43,345 nucleotides of DNA from contig JAHJRI010000372.1 of NCBI GenBank assembly GCA_018830885.1, forward strand, positions 1 to 43,345. Direction: 5' to 3'. Under the pieces are notes generated by a model. The model saw only the letters and a program-made list of their open reading frames with translations, did not search any database and was not told the origin of the DNA. This stretch comes from a bacterium. Lineage in GTDB: Bacteria > SAR324 > XYD2-FULL-50-16. Within the stretch, counting starts at the first letter, position 1. Every line of letters starts with the position of its first letter. Of the stretch, positions 16,925 to 26,200 are shown piece after piece. A program made the translations under genes and the position numbers.

Positions 16925-16954
16925 AGTATGTAATTATAAATTCGTATACATACT
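16925..16954. promoter_or_regulatory. Inverted repeat upstream of vapB, likely autoregulatory operator
   Basis: AGTATGTA (16925-16932) and TACATACT (16947-16954) are perfect inverted arms 14 bases apart, ending two bases before the vapB ribosome binding site. VapB-type antitoxins of the AbrB class usually bind such AT-rich palindromes over their own promoter. A tandem 11-bp repeat TTCTTAGTATG lies just upstream at about 16909-16930. Confidence 0.5.
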
Positions 16955-16968
16955 TTGGAGATATGATA

Positions 16969-17191
16969 ATGAGATCAGTTGTTGTAGACCGCGGTCAAGT
17001 AACGATTCCCAAAAAGCTGCGTGATCGATTAGGAATCGTTCCACGAACAGTGTTGGATTTTCATGAAGAAAACGGAAAAATAATCGTTGTAAAAGCCCCT
17101 GAAAAGGATGGTGTGGCAAGTGTCTTAGGATGCCTTAAAATTGATAAAGGAACAGACGCGATCAATAGCTGAATTAAGCGATACTGAATGA
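16969..17191 (+). pseudogene. vapB: VapB-type AbrB/SpoVT antitoxin, frameshifted at the 3' end
   Basis: The protein starts MRSVVVDRGQVTIPKKLRDR, the swapped-hairpin DNA-binding fold of AbrB antitoxins (VTIPK.LR core). As it stands it stops at 17172 after 67 residues with TDAINS. Dropping one A at 17164-17165 gives TDAIIAELSDTE and a TGA at 17189-17191 that overlaps the vapC start (ATGA), the classic arrangement of these operons. So the gene probably carries a one-base insertion that removes the toxin-binding tail. The ATG at 16969 is chosen over 16963 for its better spacing to TTTGGAG. Confidence 0.75.
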
Positions 17192-17590
17192 TTACAGCCA
17201 TCGATACAAATGGTCTGATAGACGTTTTCTCAAATGATCCCGAATATGGAACATCGTCGGCTGCGGTTTTGCGGGATTGTATTCAAACAGGCGCAATTGT
17301 TATCTGTGAAGTCGTTCTGGCGGAAATTGCCACCGTTTTTGAAGATCATAACGTACTAAAACAAGCTCTGAATGATTTGCCGATCTCTTTTAATGCCATG
17401 ACGGAAAAGAGCGCTTTGTATGCAGCGAAAATCTGGCGTTCCTACAGAAATGCCGGAGGGCAGAGAAAACGAATGGTTGCAGATTTTTTTGTTCGCAGCA
17501 CATGCTACCTGCCAGTGCGACCGACTCCTAACTCGAGACCGTGGTTTTTACCAGGCACATTTCAAAGAATTGGTACTTGTGGAGACATAA
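17188..17590 (+). pseudogene. vapC: VapC-type PIN-domain ribonuclease toxin, frameshifted
   Basis: PIN-domain RNase toxin. The N-terminal AIDTNGLIDVF carries the first acid (Asp6); CEVVLAEIATVF the second (Glu41/Glu46); MVADF (Asp99) the third. After the run of seven T at 17484-17490 the frame is wrong and reads on as 77 unrelated residues to 17721. With six T the sequence becomes ADFLFAAHATCQCDRLLTRD and ends at TAA 17588-17590, the normal VapC C-terminus. The gene is thus one base away from intact, like its antitoxin. Toxin activity from the present sequence is doubtful because the last acidic cluster (TRDRG) is lost. Confidence 0.78.
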
Positions 17591-17840
17591 ATTGGATTGT
17601 TTTTTCACATGAAAGTTCACCCTCGAGACTTCTAGTCCAAACTGCTACCAATTATCCCCGTAAACCCCCTATAAATAAAGAAAATTCATCTTCTCCACCA
17701 TTCTTCCTCCAAAATTCTTGAATTGAATTGAACTTCTGCCCTGCAATCCTTAAAACCTGCAATCCTGTATACCTCCCCGATTTCTTCAGTCCGTAATAAC
17801 TCGCTGGGTATTACTTCTTCATTTCAGCATCCTGCGTTTC

Positions 17841-17872
17841 ATCTGAACACCCAGGGGGGGGGTTCAGATTTT
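17841..17872. terminator. Hairpin followed by a T tract, between vapBC and tetR
   Basis: ATCTGAAC at 17841-17848 pairs with GTTCAGAT at 17862-17869, extended by CCC against a run of nine G, and the 3' arm runs into TTTT. This has the form of an intrinsic terminator and would close the vapBC unit. Nothing else is supported in 17591-17900; a run of nine G in the loop may be an assembly weak spot. Confidence 0.5.
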
Positions 17873-17913
17873 ACCTATATAATCAGCTATTAACAATCAA
17901 TATAAAAATATTC

Positions 17914-17942
17914 TTGACAAATTTTTAGACGATTGTCTAAAT
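17914..17942 (+). promoter_or_regulatory. tetR promoter overlapped by an 18-bp palindromic operator
   Basis: A consensus -35 box TTGACA (17914-17919) is followed at 16-17 bases by TCTAAAT as a fair -10. Between and over them lies the palindrome TTTAGAC-GATT-GTCTAAA (17924-17941). Operators of TetR regulators are palindromes of this size, and overlap with the -10 box points to autorepression by the protein encoded at 18005. Confidence 0.65.
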
Positions 17943-18004
17943 TACCCGCATGACTAAACGAATTTGATGGTCTTGCGCTTCCTGGAATTCTCTCGTTGAT
18001 ATCA

Positions 18005-18526
18005 ATGCCCATGAAAACAAAGGATAAAATTCGCGATGCCGCGACACGGCTCCTGCTGGAAAAAGGCGGCGGCGGGTTGACCATCCGCGAAATAGCGGCA
18101 GAGGCAGGGGTTAACAAGGGTTTGCTGCATCACTATTTCGGTTCCAAGGAGAACCTGATGATTGATGTGATTGAACACAAGGGCGACCAGATCAAGAAAA
18201 TGATTCAACAGTATCTTGAGAGTCAACCGGACCCGGTAAAACGGCCACCGGTTGAGCTGATGCTCAACTCCGACTTCGGGCCCTTTTTAATCGAAGTGAT
18301 CAACCTCACCCAGCGAATGCCCGGCGTTAAGAAAAAAGCAAAGGAGATCATTACCTCCCGCCGCAATTATTTTGGCGCACTGTTTGGCATCGAGGGAGAG
18401 CAGAATCGGGTCATCATGGAAAGCTTTATCCTCGGGTTCATCATGCTCAGCTTTGTTGATTCCTCTCTTGAAACAGAAGATATCGTCAACCATTTTTTTG
18501 ACAACATTTTAGATAAATCATCGTAA
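18005..18526 (+). CDS. TetR/AcrR family transcriptional regulator
   Basis: A 173-residue repressor. The N-terminal helix-turn-helix is textbook (DAATRLLLEKG, LTIREIAAEAGVNKGLLHHYFGSKENL), followed by a helical ligand domain. It is encoded 199 bases before an RND transporter gene on the same strand and has a palindromic operator in its own promoter, so it most likely controls itself and the transporter operon in response to the exported molecule. No strong ribosome binding site precedes the possible starts (TTG 17996, ATG 18005, ATG 18011); 18005 is chosen as the first ATG. Confidence 0.88.
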   Translation: MPMKTKDKIRDAATRLLLEKGGGGLTIREIAAEAGVNKGLLHHYFGSKENLMIDVIEHKGDQIKKMIQQYLESQPDPVKRPPVELMLNSDFGPFLIEVINLTQRMPGVKKKAKEIITSRRNYFGALFGIEGEQNRVIMESFILGFIMLSFVDSSLETEDIVNHFFDNILDKSS

Positions 18527-18725
18527 CCCTGTTTTAGATGGACCGATTCAGCATATATTTAATTGGAGGGATCCGGGACCTGTATGCTGTTGAGCTCAGT
18601 TTGGCCGGTCTTCGCTGCAACTCTCGCGAATTCAGCCATGGCCGACTCCGGGGGGCGGTCGTTGGCACCGCTGCCGGGCCGCAGACCTTGCTATCGTGTG
18701 GATGATTTGAACTGGAGAACAGTCA

Positions 18726-21700
18726 ATGCTTAGAATAGTCAGAGAGTTTTGTATCCGGTTTCCCTGGGTGATCATTGTTGTCGTTCTCCTGGTCACGGGC
18801 GGTGCAGGATACCAGATCAAAAAAAATCTTTACTTCGAAGGGGACATCACCAAGTTTTTGCCGGGCAACCTGAAAGCGGTCAAGGCGAACGACTACTCCC
18901 AGAAGAACTTCAACTACCAGGAAAGGGTGTTGATCGGCGTCGATTACGCAGCCGGCAGTGTGCTGGAACCCGTCGTTCTGCGCAACATCGAAAAAATCGT
19001 GCTGGGGCTGAAAGAACTGAAGGTGGAGAAGACCTTTGAAAGCAGACTGACCGGAAAAACCGAAACACTGCTGCTCCCCATCGGCATCGATACGGATAAT
19101 ATCAACAGTCTGGCAAACCTGGAGGATACCATCCTGGATCAGAATACCGGGTCCATTATTGCCGGCAGCGTCATCGAAAAACTGAAAAACGACCATGGCA
19201 TCCGATCGGAAAAAGGCCAGGAGGAGCGACTGCCCCAGGCGGACAGCGATCTGGCGAAAATTATCCCGGATTTGAGGGCGCGTGTGAAAGCCGATCGCAT
19301 ATTCAACGGAAACATCCTCTCCGGGGATGAACATGCGGCCAATATCCAGGTTCCCATGATCCGCAAGTGGGATTACAAGGAACGGTTTGCCCTGCTGGAG
19401 CTGGAGACCGCGCTGGATCCCCAGCGACTGAAAAACCGGTTTCTGGGGAACGATTCCACGTTTCCCTTCACCGTATTCGGCCGGACCGTTGACGGGATAA
19501 CCCTGGACGATGCCTTCCTGGCAACCCATTCAAAAAAAGTCGGGGCCGGATTGAAACGCTTCCTGGTATCCCAGCTGGAACCTGCATTCGATAGCTATCC
19601 GAAACTGAAGAAGGCGCTGGATGGCAGCGTGTCACCGGAAAAGCTGCGGGAGATCATCCGCACCACCAAAGACCGGGATTTCTTTCTGAATTCCGAAATC
19701 CAGGGGTGGGACCATTTTATCAACAATCTATACGAATTCACCCTGGGTGTGATTGATCCGCTCAGTCGTGAGAATCTTGAGTTCAAGTTTTTTGATGTCA
19801 AGGACATTTATAATCTGAAAGTGAACTATGAGCTGATCCTGGAGCTGGTCAAACAGTATGACATGAGCGGCCTGTCCATTCATATTGCCGGGCAGCCCGT
19901 CACCATATCCCTGATCTCCTACATGATGCGGGCGGACATGAAACGCATGGTACCGATCGCCGTTGGTGTCATATTCATGGTGCTGCTGATTTCGTTCCGA
20001 AATATCGCCGGCCTGATTATTCCGCTGCTGACGGTGGTCATCACGGTGATCTGGACGCTGGCCCTGATGGCCATCGCCGGGATTCCCCTCTCCATCAGTA
20101 CGACAACCATGCCCATTGTTCTGCTGGCAGTTGGCACAGCCTACGGCATCCACCTGCTGAATCGCTATTTCACCGATATCCATGCGACTGAGGATCGTGC
20201 CCTGGTCATTACCCACACCTTCAAACAGATCGGGCCTGCTGTGATCATGGCCGCAGCAACCACCATCGCCGGATTTGGTTCATTGAATTTCTCTTCACTG
20301 ATCAATATCCGCCATTTTGGTCTCTTTTCTGCGAGCGGGGTGGCGATTGCACTGGTTCTTTCCTTCACCCTGACACCGGCGATTCTGATGCTGACCAGAA
20401 GCGGGACCCGTGGCAAAAAAGGGGCTGCCCCGGCCCAGGCAGCGGACCCCGGTACCGGGTGGCCCGTGTTTGTGGTCCGGCATCCCTGGTTGATATTGTC
20501 GGTTTTTTGCCTGGTTACCGCTTTCGCCATCTTCGGAACCGCAAAAAATCACTTCGAAGGGGATCCCATCATCAATTTCAAGACCGATAATCCGCTCTTC
20601 CAGGCTGACCAATTCCTGAATCAATCACTGACCGGAACCAATATGATCAGCCTGATGTTCAGGTTCAGGGACGGGATCCGTCTGGATGAAAAGCAGGCCA
20701 TTCTGGCGTTGAGAAACCGGGTCGATGGTTTTGCAGGTGCCTGGCAGACGTTTTTGGCAGCCAGCCCCGACGTGCGGGACCGTGCACTGGATGCCATCGG
20801 CAGCGATTTAAAGGCGCTGGCAGCGGCCGACCCACCGGACCCGTCGCTGGTTGAAAGCCGGCTGGTGCTGATGCGGGATCTGTTGAATGAATCGTTTACC
20901 ATTGAAGCCACCCGGTCACTTAAGACCCCTGAGCCGTCACCGACGACAAAGCCGGGTGACGAAGCGTCGCTGGAAGACCTGGCGACCGGTACCAGTGATC
21001 TTGAAAGCGTTTCCAGCGAACTCGATGACCTGGGTGAGAAGGATACCGGCGTCCCCTCTGACCAGCTGGCAGGACTCAATGATCTGGTCTCACGCCTGGG
21101 GGCGGCGGAGAGCGACCGGACAGCGATACGGCAGAAGATCATCCGGCTGCGGGCCCTGAAAACCGGTCCCGCCGGTCTGACCCTGCAACGGGCCTTCAAC
21201 CAGCTCCAGGATCTGTTTGCGGTCGATGTCAAGCAGCCGATCGTGCTGCATAAACTGGAGACCTTGTACGGTTTTTTGAAGACGATGGAGCAGCCGGTCG
21301 TCATCAAGGGCGGAAGGGAGATGAAACCGACAGGCCTGGTCGTATCCCCGGTCGATCTGGTCCGCAAGGTCTATAAAACCTTCTATCATGATGACAACCG
21401 CCAGTTTGACCGACTGCCGGATACGGACCGTGACGGCTTTGAAGACATTACCCTGACTGATCGCAGCATCATTGCCGTGGCCATCAACCAGGCACAGAAT
21501 TCCAACCGGGACATGTTCGATTCCATGGTCACCCCTGATCACAAGGAATTCCAGATGCAAATCATGATCCGGTCGGGGAGGAGCAAGGTGATTGCCGACT
21601 ACGTCCAGGCGGTAAAAGCCGAACTTGAGACCCTGTTTCCGGAGAACGATCCATACATAGACCGGGTCTTGATCGGGGGGATGGCCCCCCAGCTGCTTGA

Positions 21701-22244
21701 GGTGACCAGCCTGTTGATGGACTCCCAGCTCAAGAGCATTGCCGGTTCGTTCATTCTGGTCTGGATCGTGACCTTCTTTATCTTCCGCTCGGTCATGGGC
21801 GGGCTGTTTTCATTGATACCACTCGGTTTCACGGTGATTCTCAATTTCGGATTGATGTACGCCGTGGGATGGCCCATCACCCAGGGAACGGTCATGATCG
21901 CATCCATCACGATCGGTATCGGGGTTGACTACACGATTCATTTCCTTGAACGGTTCAAAAGACAGCTGCAGCAGGGCGAAACCCTGGATGTGGCCTATGT
22001 CAATACCATCCGAACCAGTGGCAAAGCCATCTTCATCAATGCACTATCGGTCGCCCTCGGATTCATGGTGCTGGTATTCTCTGATTTTATACCGGTCATC
22101 TCCATGGGCGTCCTGATGATGGGAACCATGATTTTCAGTACCATAGGCGCACTGATTATTCTGCCGGTGCTCATTTTTATTATCCAACCGAAATTCATCA
22201 CCCGGCAGAACGGTGACGAAGCATTGATCCCGGTTAAACCATAG
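18726..22244 (+). CDS. HAE3/MMPL family RND transporter
   Basis: A 1172-residue RND-superfamily exporter, two repeats of one N-terminal membrane segment, a large periplasmic loop and five further segments. The first repeat has FPWVIIVVVLLVTGGAGY near residue 14 and a sterol-sensing-like block at about 400-555 (MVPIAVGVIFMVLLISF … GTAYGIHLLNRYF); the second starts near residue 585 and ends with SIAGSFILVWIVTFFIF … GIGVDYTIHFLERF. The GxxxDY/GTAYG motifs in the fourth segment are the proton relay region. This family exports hydrophobic or lipid molecules (hopanoids, fatty acids, mycolates). The next gene encodes a LolA-like protein, the usual companion. The ATG at 18726 follows CTGGAGAAC. Confidence 0.9.
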   Translation: MLRIVREFCIRFPWVIIVVVLLVTGGAGYQIKKNLYFEGDITKFLPGNLKAVKANDYSQKNFNYQERVLIGVDYAAGSVLEPVVLRNIEKIVLGLKELKVEKTFESRLTGKTETLLLPIGIDTDNINSLANLEDTILDQNTGSIIAGSVIEKLKNDHGIRSEKGQEERLPQADSDLAKIIPDLRARVKADRIFNGNILSGDEHAANIQVPMIRKWDYKERFALLELETALDPQRLKNRFLGNDSTFPFTVFGRTVDGITLDDAFLATHSKKVGAGLKRFLVSQLEPAFDSYPKLKKALDGSVSPEKLREIIRTTKDRDFFLNSEIQGWDHFINNLYEFTLGVIDPLSRENLEFKFFDVKDIYNLKVNYELILELVKQYDMSGLSIHIAGQPVTISLISYMMRADMKRMVPIAVGVIFMVLLISFRNIAGLIIPLLTVVITVIWTLALMAIAGIPLSISTTTMPIVLLAVGTAYGIHLLNRYFTDIHATEDRALVITHTFKQIGPAVIMAAATTIAGFGSLNFSSLINIRHFGLFSASGVAIALVLSFTLTPAILMLTRSGTRGKKGAAPAQAADPGTGWPVFVVRHPWLILSVFCLVTAFAIFGTAKNHFEGDPIINFKTDNPLFQADQFLNQSLTGTNMISLMFRFRDGIRLDEKQAILALRNRVDGFAGAWQTFLAASPDVRDRALDAIGSDLKALAAADPPDPSLVESRLVLMRDLLNESFTIEATRSLKTPEPSPTTKPGDEASLEDLATGTSDLESVSSELDDLGEKDTGVPSDQLAGLNDLVSRLGAAESDRTAIRQKIIRLRALKTGPAGLTLQRAFNQLQDLFAVDVKQPIVLHKLETLYGFLKTMEQPVVIKGGREMKPTGLVVSPVDLVRKVYKTFYHDDNRQFDRLPDTDRDGFEDITLTDRSIIAVAINQAQNSNRDMFDSMVTPDHKEFQMQIMIRSGRSKVIADYVQAVKAELETLFPENDPYIDRVLIGGMAPQLLEVTSLLMDSQLKSIAGSFILVWIVTFFIFRSVMGGLFSLIPLGFTVILNFGLMYAVGWPITQGTVMIASITIGIGVDYTIHFLERFKRQLQQGETLDVAYVNTIRTSGKAIFINALSVALGFMVLVFSDFIPVISMGVLMMGTMIFSTIGALIILPVLIFIIQPKFITRQNGDEALIPVKP

Positions 22245-22329
22245 TGAAGAAACAGGGTGTCTTTTAAGCGATGCATCATACATATTTTATCTGTCACCTG
22301 TAATCTGTAACCCCAAGACTGGAGGAACC

Positions 22330-23199
22330 ATGAAAACTGCAATAAAGCGATTGAACCGGGGTCTGTTGACGATCCTGATACTCTGCCTGACACTTACCAC
22401 TGCCTTGATGGCAGAGACGCCCGAGGAGAAGGGGCAGAAAATTGCAGAGGCGGTCGATGCGCTGCCAACGATGGAAAAGATGATTTCGGAAAGTATAATG
22501 CACATCTATGACGCACAGAATCAGCAGATTTTTTCCAAGCAGTCCCGCTCGGCCACCTATATGGAAAACTTCAGGGATCCCAAGAAGCGGTTGCGCCGTT
22601 CCATCAGTTACTTCTTTGCTCCGGCCGACGACAAGGGCAACGGCGCCCTGATGATCGAAATTCCGAACGATGACGACGACCAGTGGCTCTATCTCAAGGG
22701 ATTGCGCAAGCCCAAACGGGTTGTGGGGTCCGACAAGTCCTCCTCTTTTATGGGATCTGATTTCTCCAACGGTGATGTCTCCGCCAGGGACGTCGAAGAC
22801 TACAACTACACCTGGCTGGCAACGGAAACAGTCAATTTCAAAGGCAAAGATATCACCGTTGAAAAGGTCCAGTCCATTTTTAAAAGCAAACAGCAGCGGG
22901 AAGACTACGGATACAGCAAATCCATTGCCTGGATTCACGTCAGTTCCGGCCTGGTGTTCAAGATGGAGATGTACGACCTGAACGGCCAGTTAATCAAAAC
23001 CGGGGAGCTGCAGTCATTCACGATCAGGAAAAATGAAGACGACAAAAAGGTGTTTATTGTCACCGGTATGGAAATGAAAACCGTCCTCAAGGGCACCCGG
23101 ACCGTCATGGAAATGAAGAACATCAAAACCGGGCAGGAGGCAGCCGACATCAAGCCTGACATTTTTACGGTCGACTACCTGACCCGGAGATGGTGGTAA
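22330..23199 (+). CDS. LolA-like outer membrane lipoprotein-sorting protein
   Basis: A 289-residue exported protein with a clear signal peptide (basic start, hydrophobic core, cut near ALMA-ET). The rest is beta-rich and matches the LolA-like family (PF17131) that is nearly always encoded next to HAE3/MMPL transporters; DDDDQWLYLKGLRKPKRV and GSDFSNGDVSARDVEDYNY are typical of it. Such proteins are thought to take lipids from the RND pump across the periplasm. It starts 85 bases after the RND gene behind a good GGAGG. The function is inferred from family and context. Confidence 0.85.
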   Translation: MKTAIKRLNRGLLTILILCLTLTTALMAETPEEKGQKIAEAVDALPTMEKMISESIMHIYDAQNQQIFSKQSRSATYMENFRDPKKRLRRSISYFFAPADDKGNGALMIEIPNDDDDQWLYLKGLRKPKRVVGSDKSSSFMGSDFSNGDVSARDVEDYNYTWLATETVNFKGKDITVEKVQSIFKSKQQREDYGYSKSIAWIHVSSGLVFKMEMYDLNGQLIKTGELQSFTIRKNEDDKKVFIVTGMEMKTVLKGTRTVMEMKNIKTGQEAADIKPDIFTVDYLTRRWW

Positions 23200-23253
23200 A
23201 ACCGAAAAACAGCGATGATTTTTTTCAATAATCCATTGACCTATTGAAAAGCC

Positions 23254-26200
23254 ATGGGAAAAACACTTGGGATAAATGTCGGATCATCCAGCGTCAAGGT
23301 GGTTCTGGTTGAAAATAAGAATATTGTGCTGCAGAAAGTGATGGCCCATGAGGGTAATTTCCAGGAAACCCTCAGACAGATTCTGCTGGATATCCATGTT
23401 CCCGCGGGTATCAACACGATTGTCACTGGCACCAGTGGCAGGTACCTGCTCCAGGTGAACAGCGTGATCGAATCCATCTGCATCGAAGCAGCCCTGAAGA
23501 ACTCCGGTTATGCAGTGGATGCGGTGGTTTCCCTCGGTGGTGAGAATTTCGTCGTGTATACCATTGACCCGGATGGAAAGATCATCAGCAGCCATTCCGG
23601 TAACAAATGCGCATCCGGCACGGGGGAATTTTTCAAGCAGCAACTGGGCCGCATGGACATGACGCTCGCCGATTCGCTTCATCTTCCGGAGGGTTGCCGG
23701 GTGCATCCCCTCTCCTCCAGGTGCTCTGTTTTCATGAAAAGCGACTGCACCCACAAGATGAACAAGGGCCAGGCGACGAAAGGCGACATTGTGCTCTCCC
23801 TGAGTGACGTGATGGCGACCAAGGTCGTCGACTTTCTCAAGCGGGCGAAGATCCGGGAAGGAAAGGTGCTGCTTGCCGGCGGTGTGACCCGGAACCCGTA
23901 CATCACGCAATTTGTGACAGAAAAACTGCCGGATGTGGAATTTATCGTCCCGGAGGAGGCATCCTGTTTCGAAGCCTATGGCGCCGCGCTGCTGGCCGAA
24001 TCCTCCGGAAGCCCGCTGCCAGAGCTGAATCATTTGTTCAAACCGAATAAAATCGACTTCGGTCGCTATGCCAAACTCAAAACGGCTGAAGACAAGGTCC
24101 GGTACCTGCACGCCAGGCGAGGTCTGGCCCAGGCCGGCAGAGAATATATCCTCGGCGTCGATGGTGGCTCCACGACCACCAAGGTGGCACTGATCGACAT
24201 GGAAACTGATGAAATCGTGGCCTCCCACTACGGTAGGACACATGGCGACCCGGTCAAGGCCCTGAAAAAATGCCTGGTGGAGGTCAAAAAGCAGTTGCAG
24301 GAAGCCATCGGAGAGGAAACGATAAAAATTACCCTGGCATCGACGACGGGGTCCTCCCGGGAGATCCTGGGGGTGTTTCTGGAGACCCCGGCCGTCTACA
24401 ACGAAATCATCGCCCACGCTTACGGTACCACCTATTTCTATGAAGATGTGGATACGATATTCGAGATCGGGGGGCAGGATGCGAAGTACGTGCTGCTGAA
24501 GAATAAAGTCCCCATTGACTACGCAATGAACGAAGCCTGCTCGGCTGGGACCGGGTCATTCCTCGAAGAGTCGGCCGCCGGCGACCTGAACATCGCCAAT
24601 GCCTCTGAAATTGGGGATATTGCGGTCCTGGCGGAAAGCCCGCTGAAATTCGGCGAGCACTGCTCGGCCTTCATCAATTCCGATATTAGAAAGGCAATCC
24701 AGCTGGGGGCCACCCGGGAGGATATTACGGCCGGCATCGTCACCTCCATCGTCTCTAACTACCTGAACCGGGTGGTCGGGAACCGCACCCTGGGCGCCAA
24801 CATTCTGCTGCAGGGCGGCGTTGCCAAAAACAAGGCCGTTCCCCTGGCATTTGCCATGTTACTGGACCGCACGATAACGGTTCCACCGGAGCCGGAATTG
24901 CTCGGTTGCTTCGGCGTCGGTCTGCTGGCCAAGGAAAAACTGGCGAGGGGATTGATTGAAAAAAGCGAATTCCAGATCGACACCATCATCAATTCCGATA
25001 TCATCTACAAAAAGGTGGTCACCTGCAAGCAATGTGAGAACCTCTGCCCGATCCAGGTCATGGAAGTGAACGGGCATCGCTACATGTTCGGGGGCAGGTG
25101 TGATCGATATACGAACATGAGAAAGAAACGGAAGCTCGATGATACAAAAATATTCAACTACATCGATGTCAGGGACAAACTGATCTTTGAAACCCACGCA
25201 CCGGATCCGGATTCCTTTATCAGGAAGCGGGACTTCGTGGTCGGGATCCCCCGGGCGTTTTCCGTATACACCCTGTGGCCGCTGTACGCCTGGTTTTTTC
25301 ATGAACTGGGAATCGAGGTCAAGCTGTCGAAAGAGATATGCCACGATGGCATCGCAAGAACAGAAGGCGCTTACTGCTTTCCCGCCGAGATTGCCCATGG
25401 TGCCGTTCAGGATATCGTCAATACCAATACCGACTACATATTTGTACCCCACTTTCGGGATCTGGAGGGCTATGAAGCTCATGGACACGCCAATTTCTGT
25501 CCCATCACCCAGTCCCTGCCCTATTACATTGAAAAGGCATTTCCGGAAATCGACCAGGACCGGTTTTTGAACCCGATCATCAGTTTTAATTACGGAACAG
25601 CGCGCGCCGTCGAGGCGTTCATCGAGATGGGCGAACAACTGGGTATTTCCAGAAAGGAGGTGGTTAAAGCATTCGAGATCGGGAATGAAAAACAGCACGA
25701 ATTCTGGAAACACTACCGGGAAGTCGGCAAAGAGGCCCTGGCAAAGGCCCGGAAATCCGAGCAGCCGGTCATCGCCCTGCTCGGGAGGCCGTACAACGCC
25801 TTCACCAAAGACGCAAACATGGGGATCCCCCTGAAATTCACCAGCCGGGGATTCTCCATCATCCCCTTCGATATGCTGCCCTTTGAAGACGAGAAAATCT
25901 TCGACAATATGTACTGGTATTACGGACAGCAGGACATGAAGGCCAGCGTCATGCTGAAGGGGGAGGACAATATTTTTGTCACCTACATTTCCAATTTTTC
26001 CTGTGCCCCGGATTCGTTTATTCTTCACTATATCAAATGGATCATGGGGACCAAGCCGTTTCTCATCCTCGAGCTGGACTCCCATTCGGCAGACTCCGGG
26101 ATTGACACCCGGATTGAGGCCTTCCTGGATATCATCGATGGCTACCGCTCCGGGTATACCGACGATTTCAGGGAACGGTACGACAACGGGCTCCGGTTCA

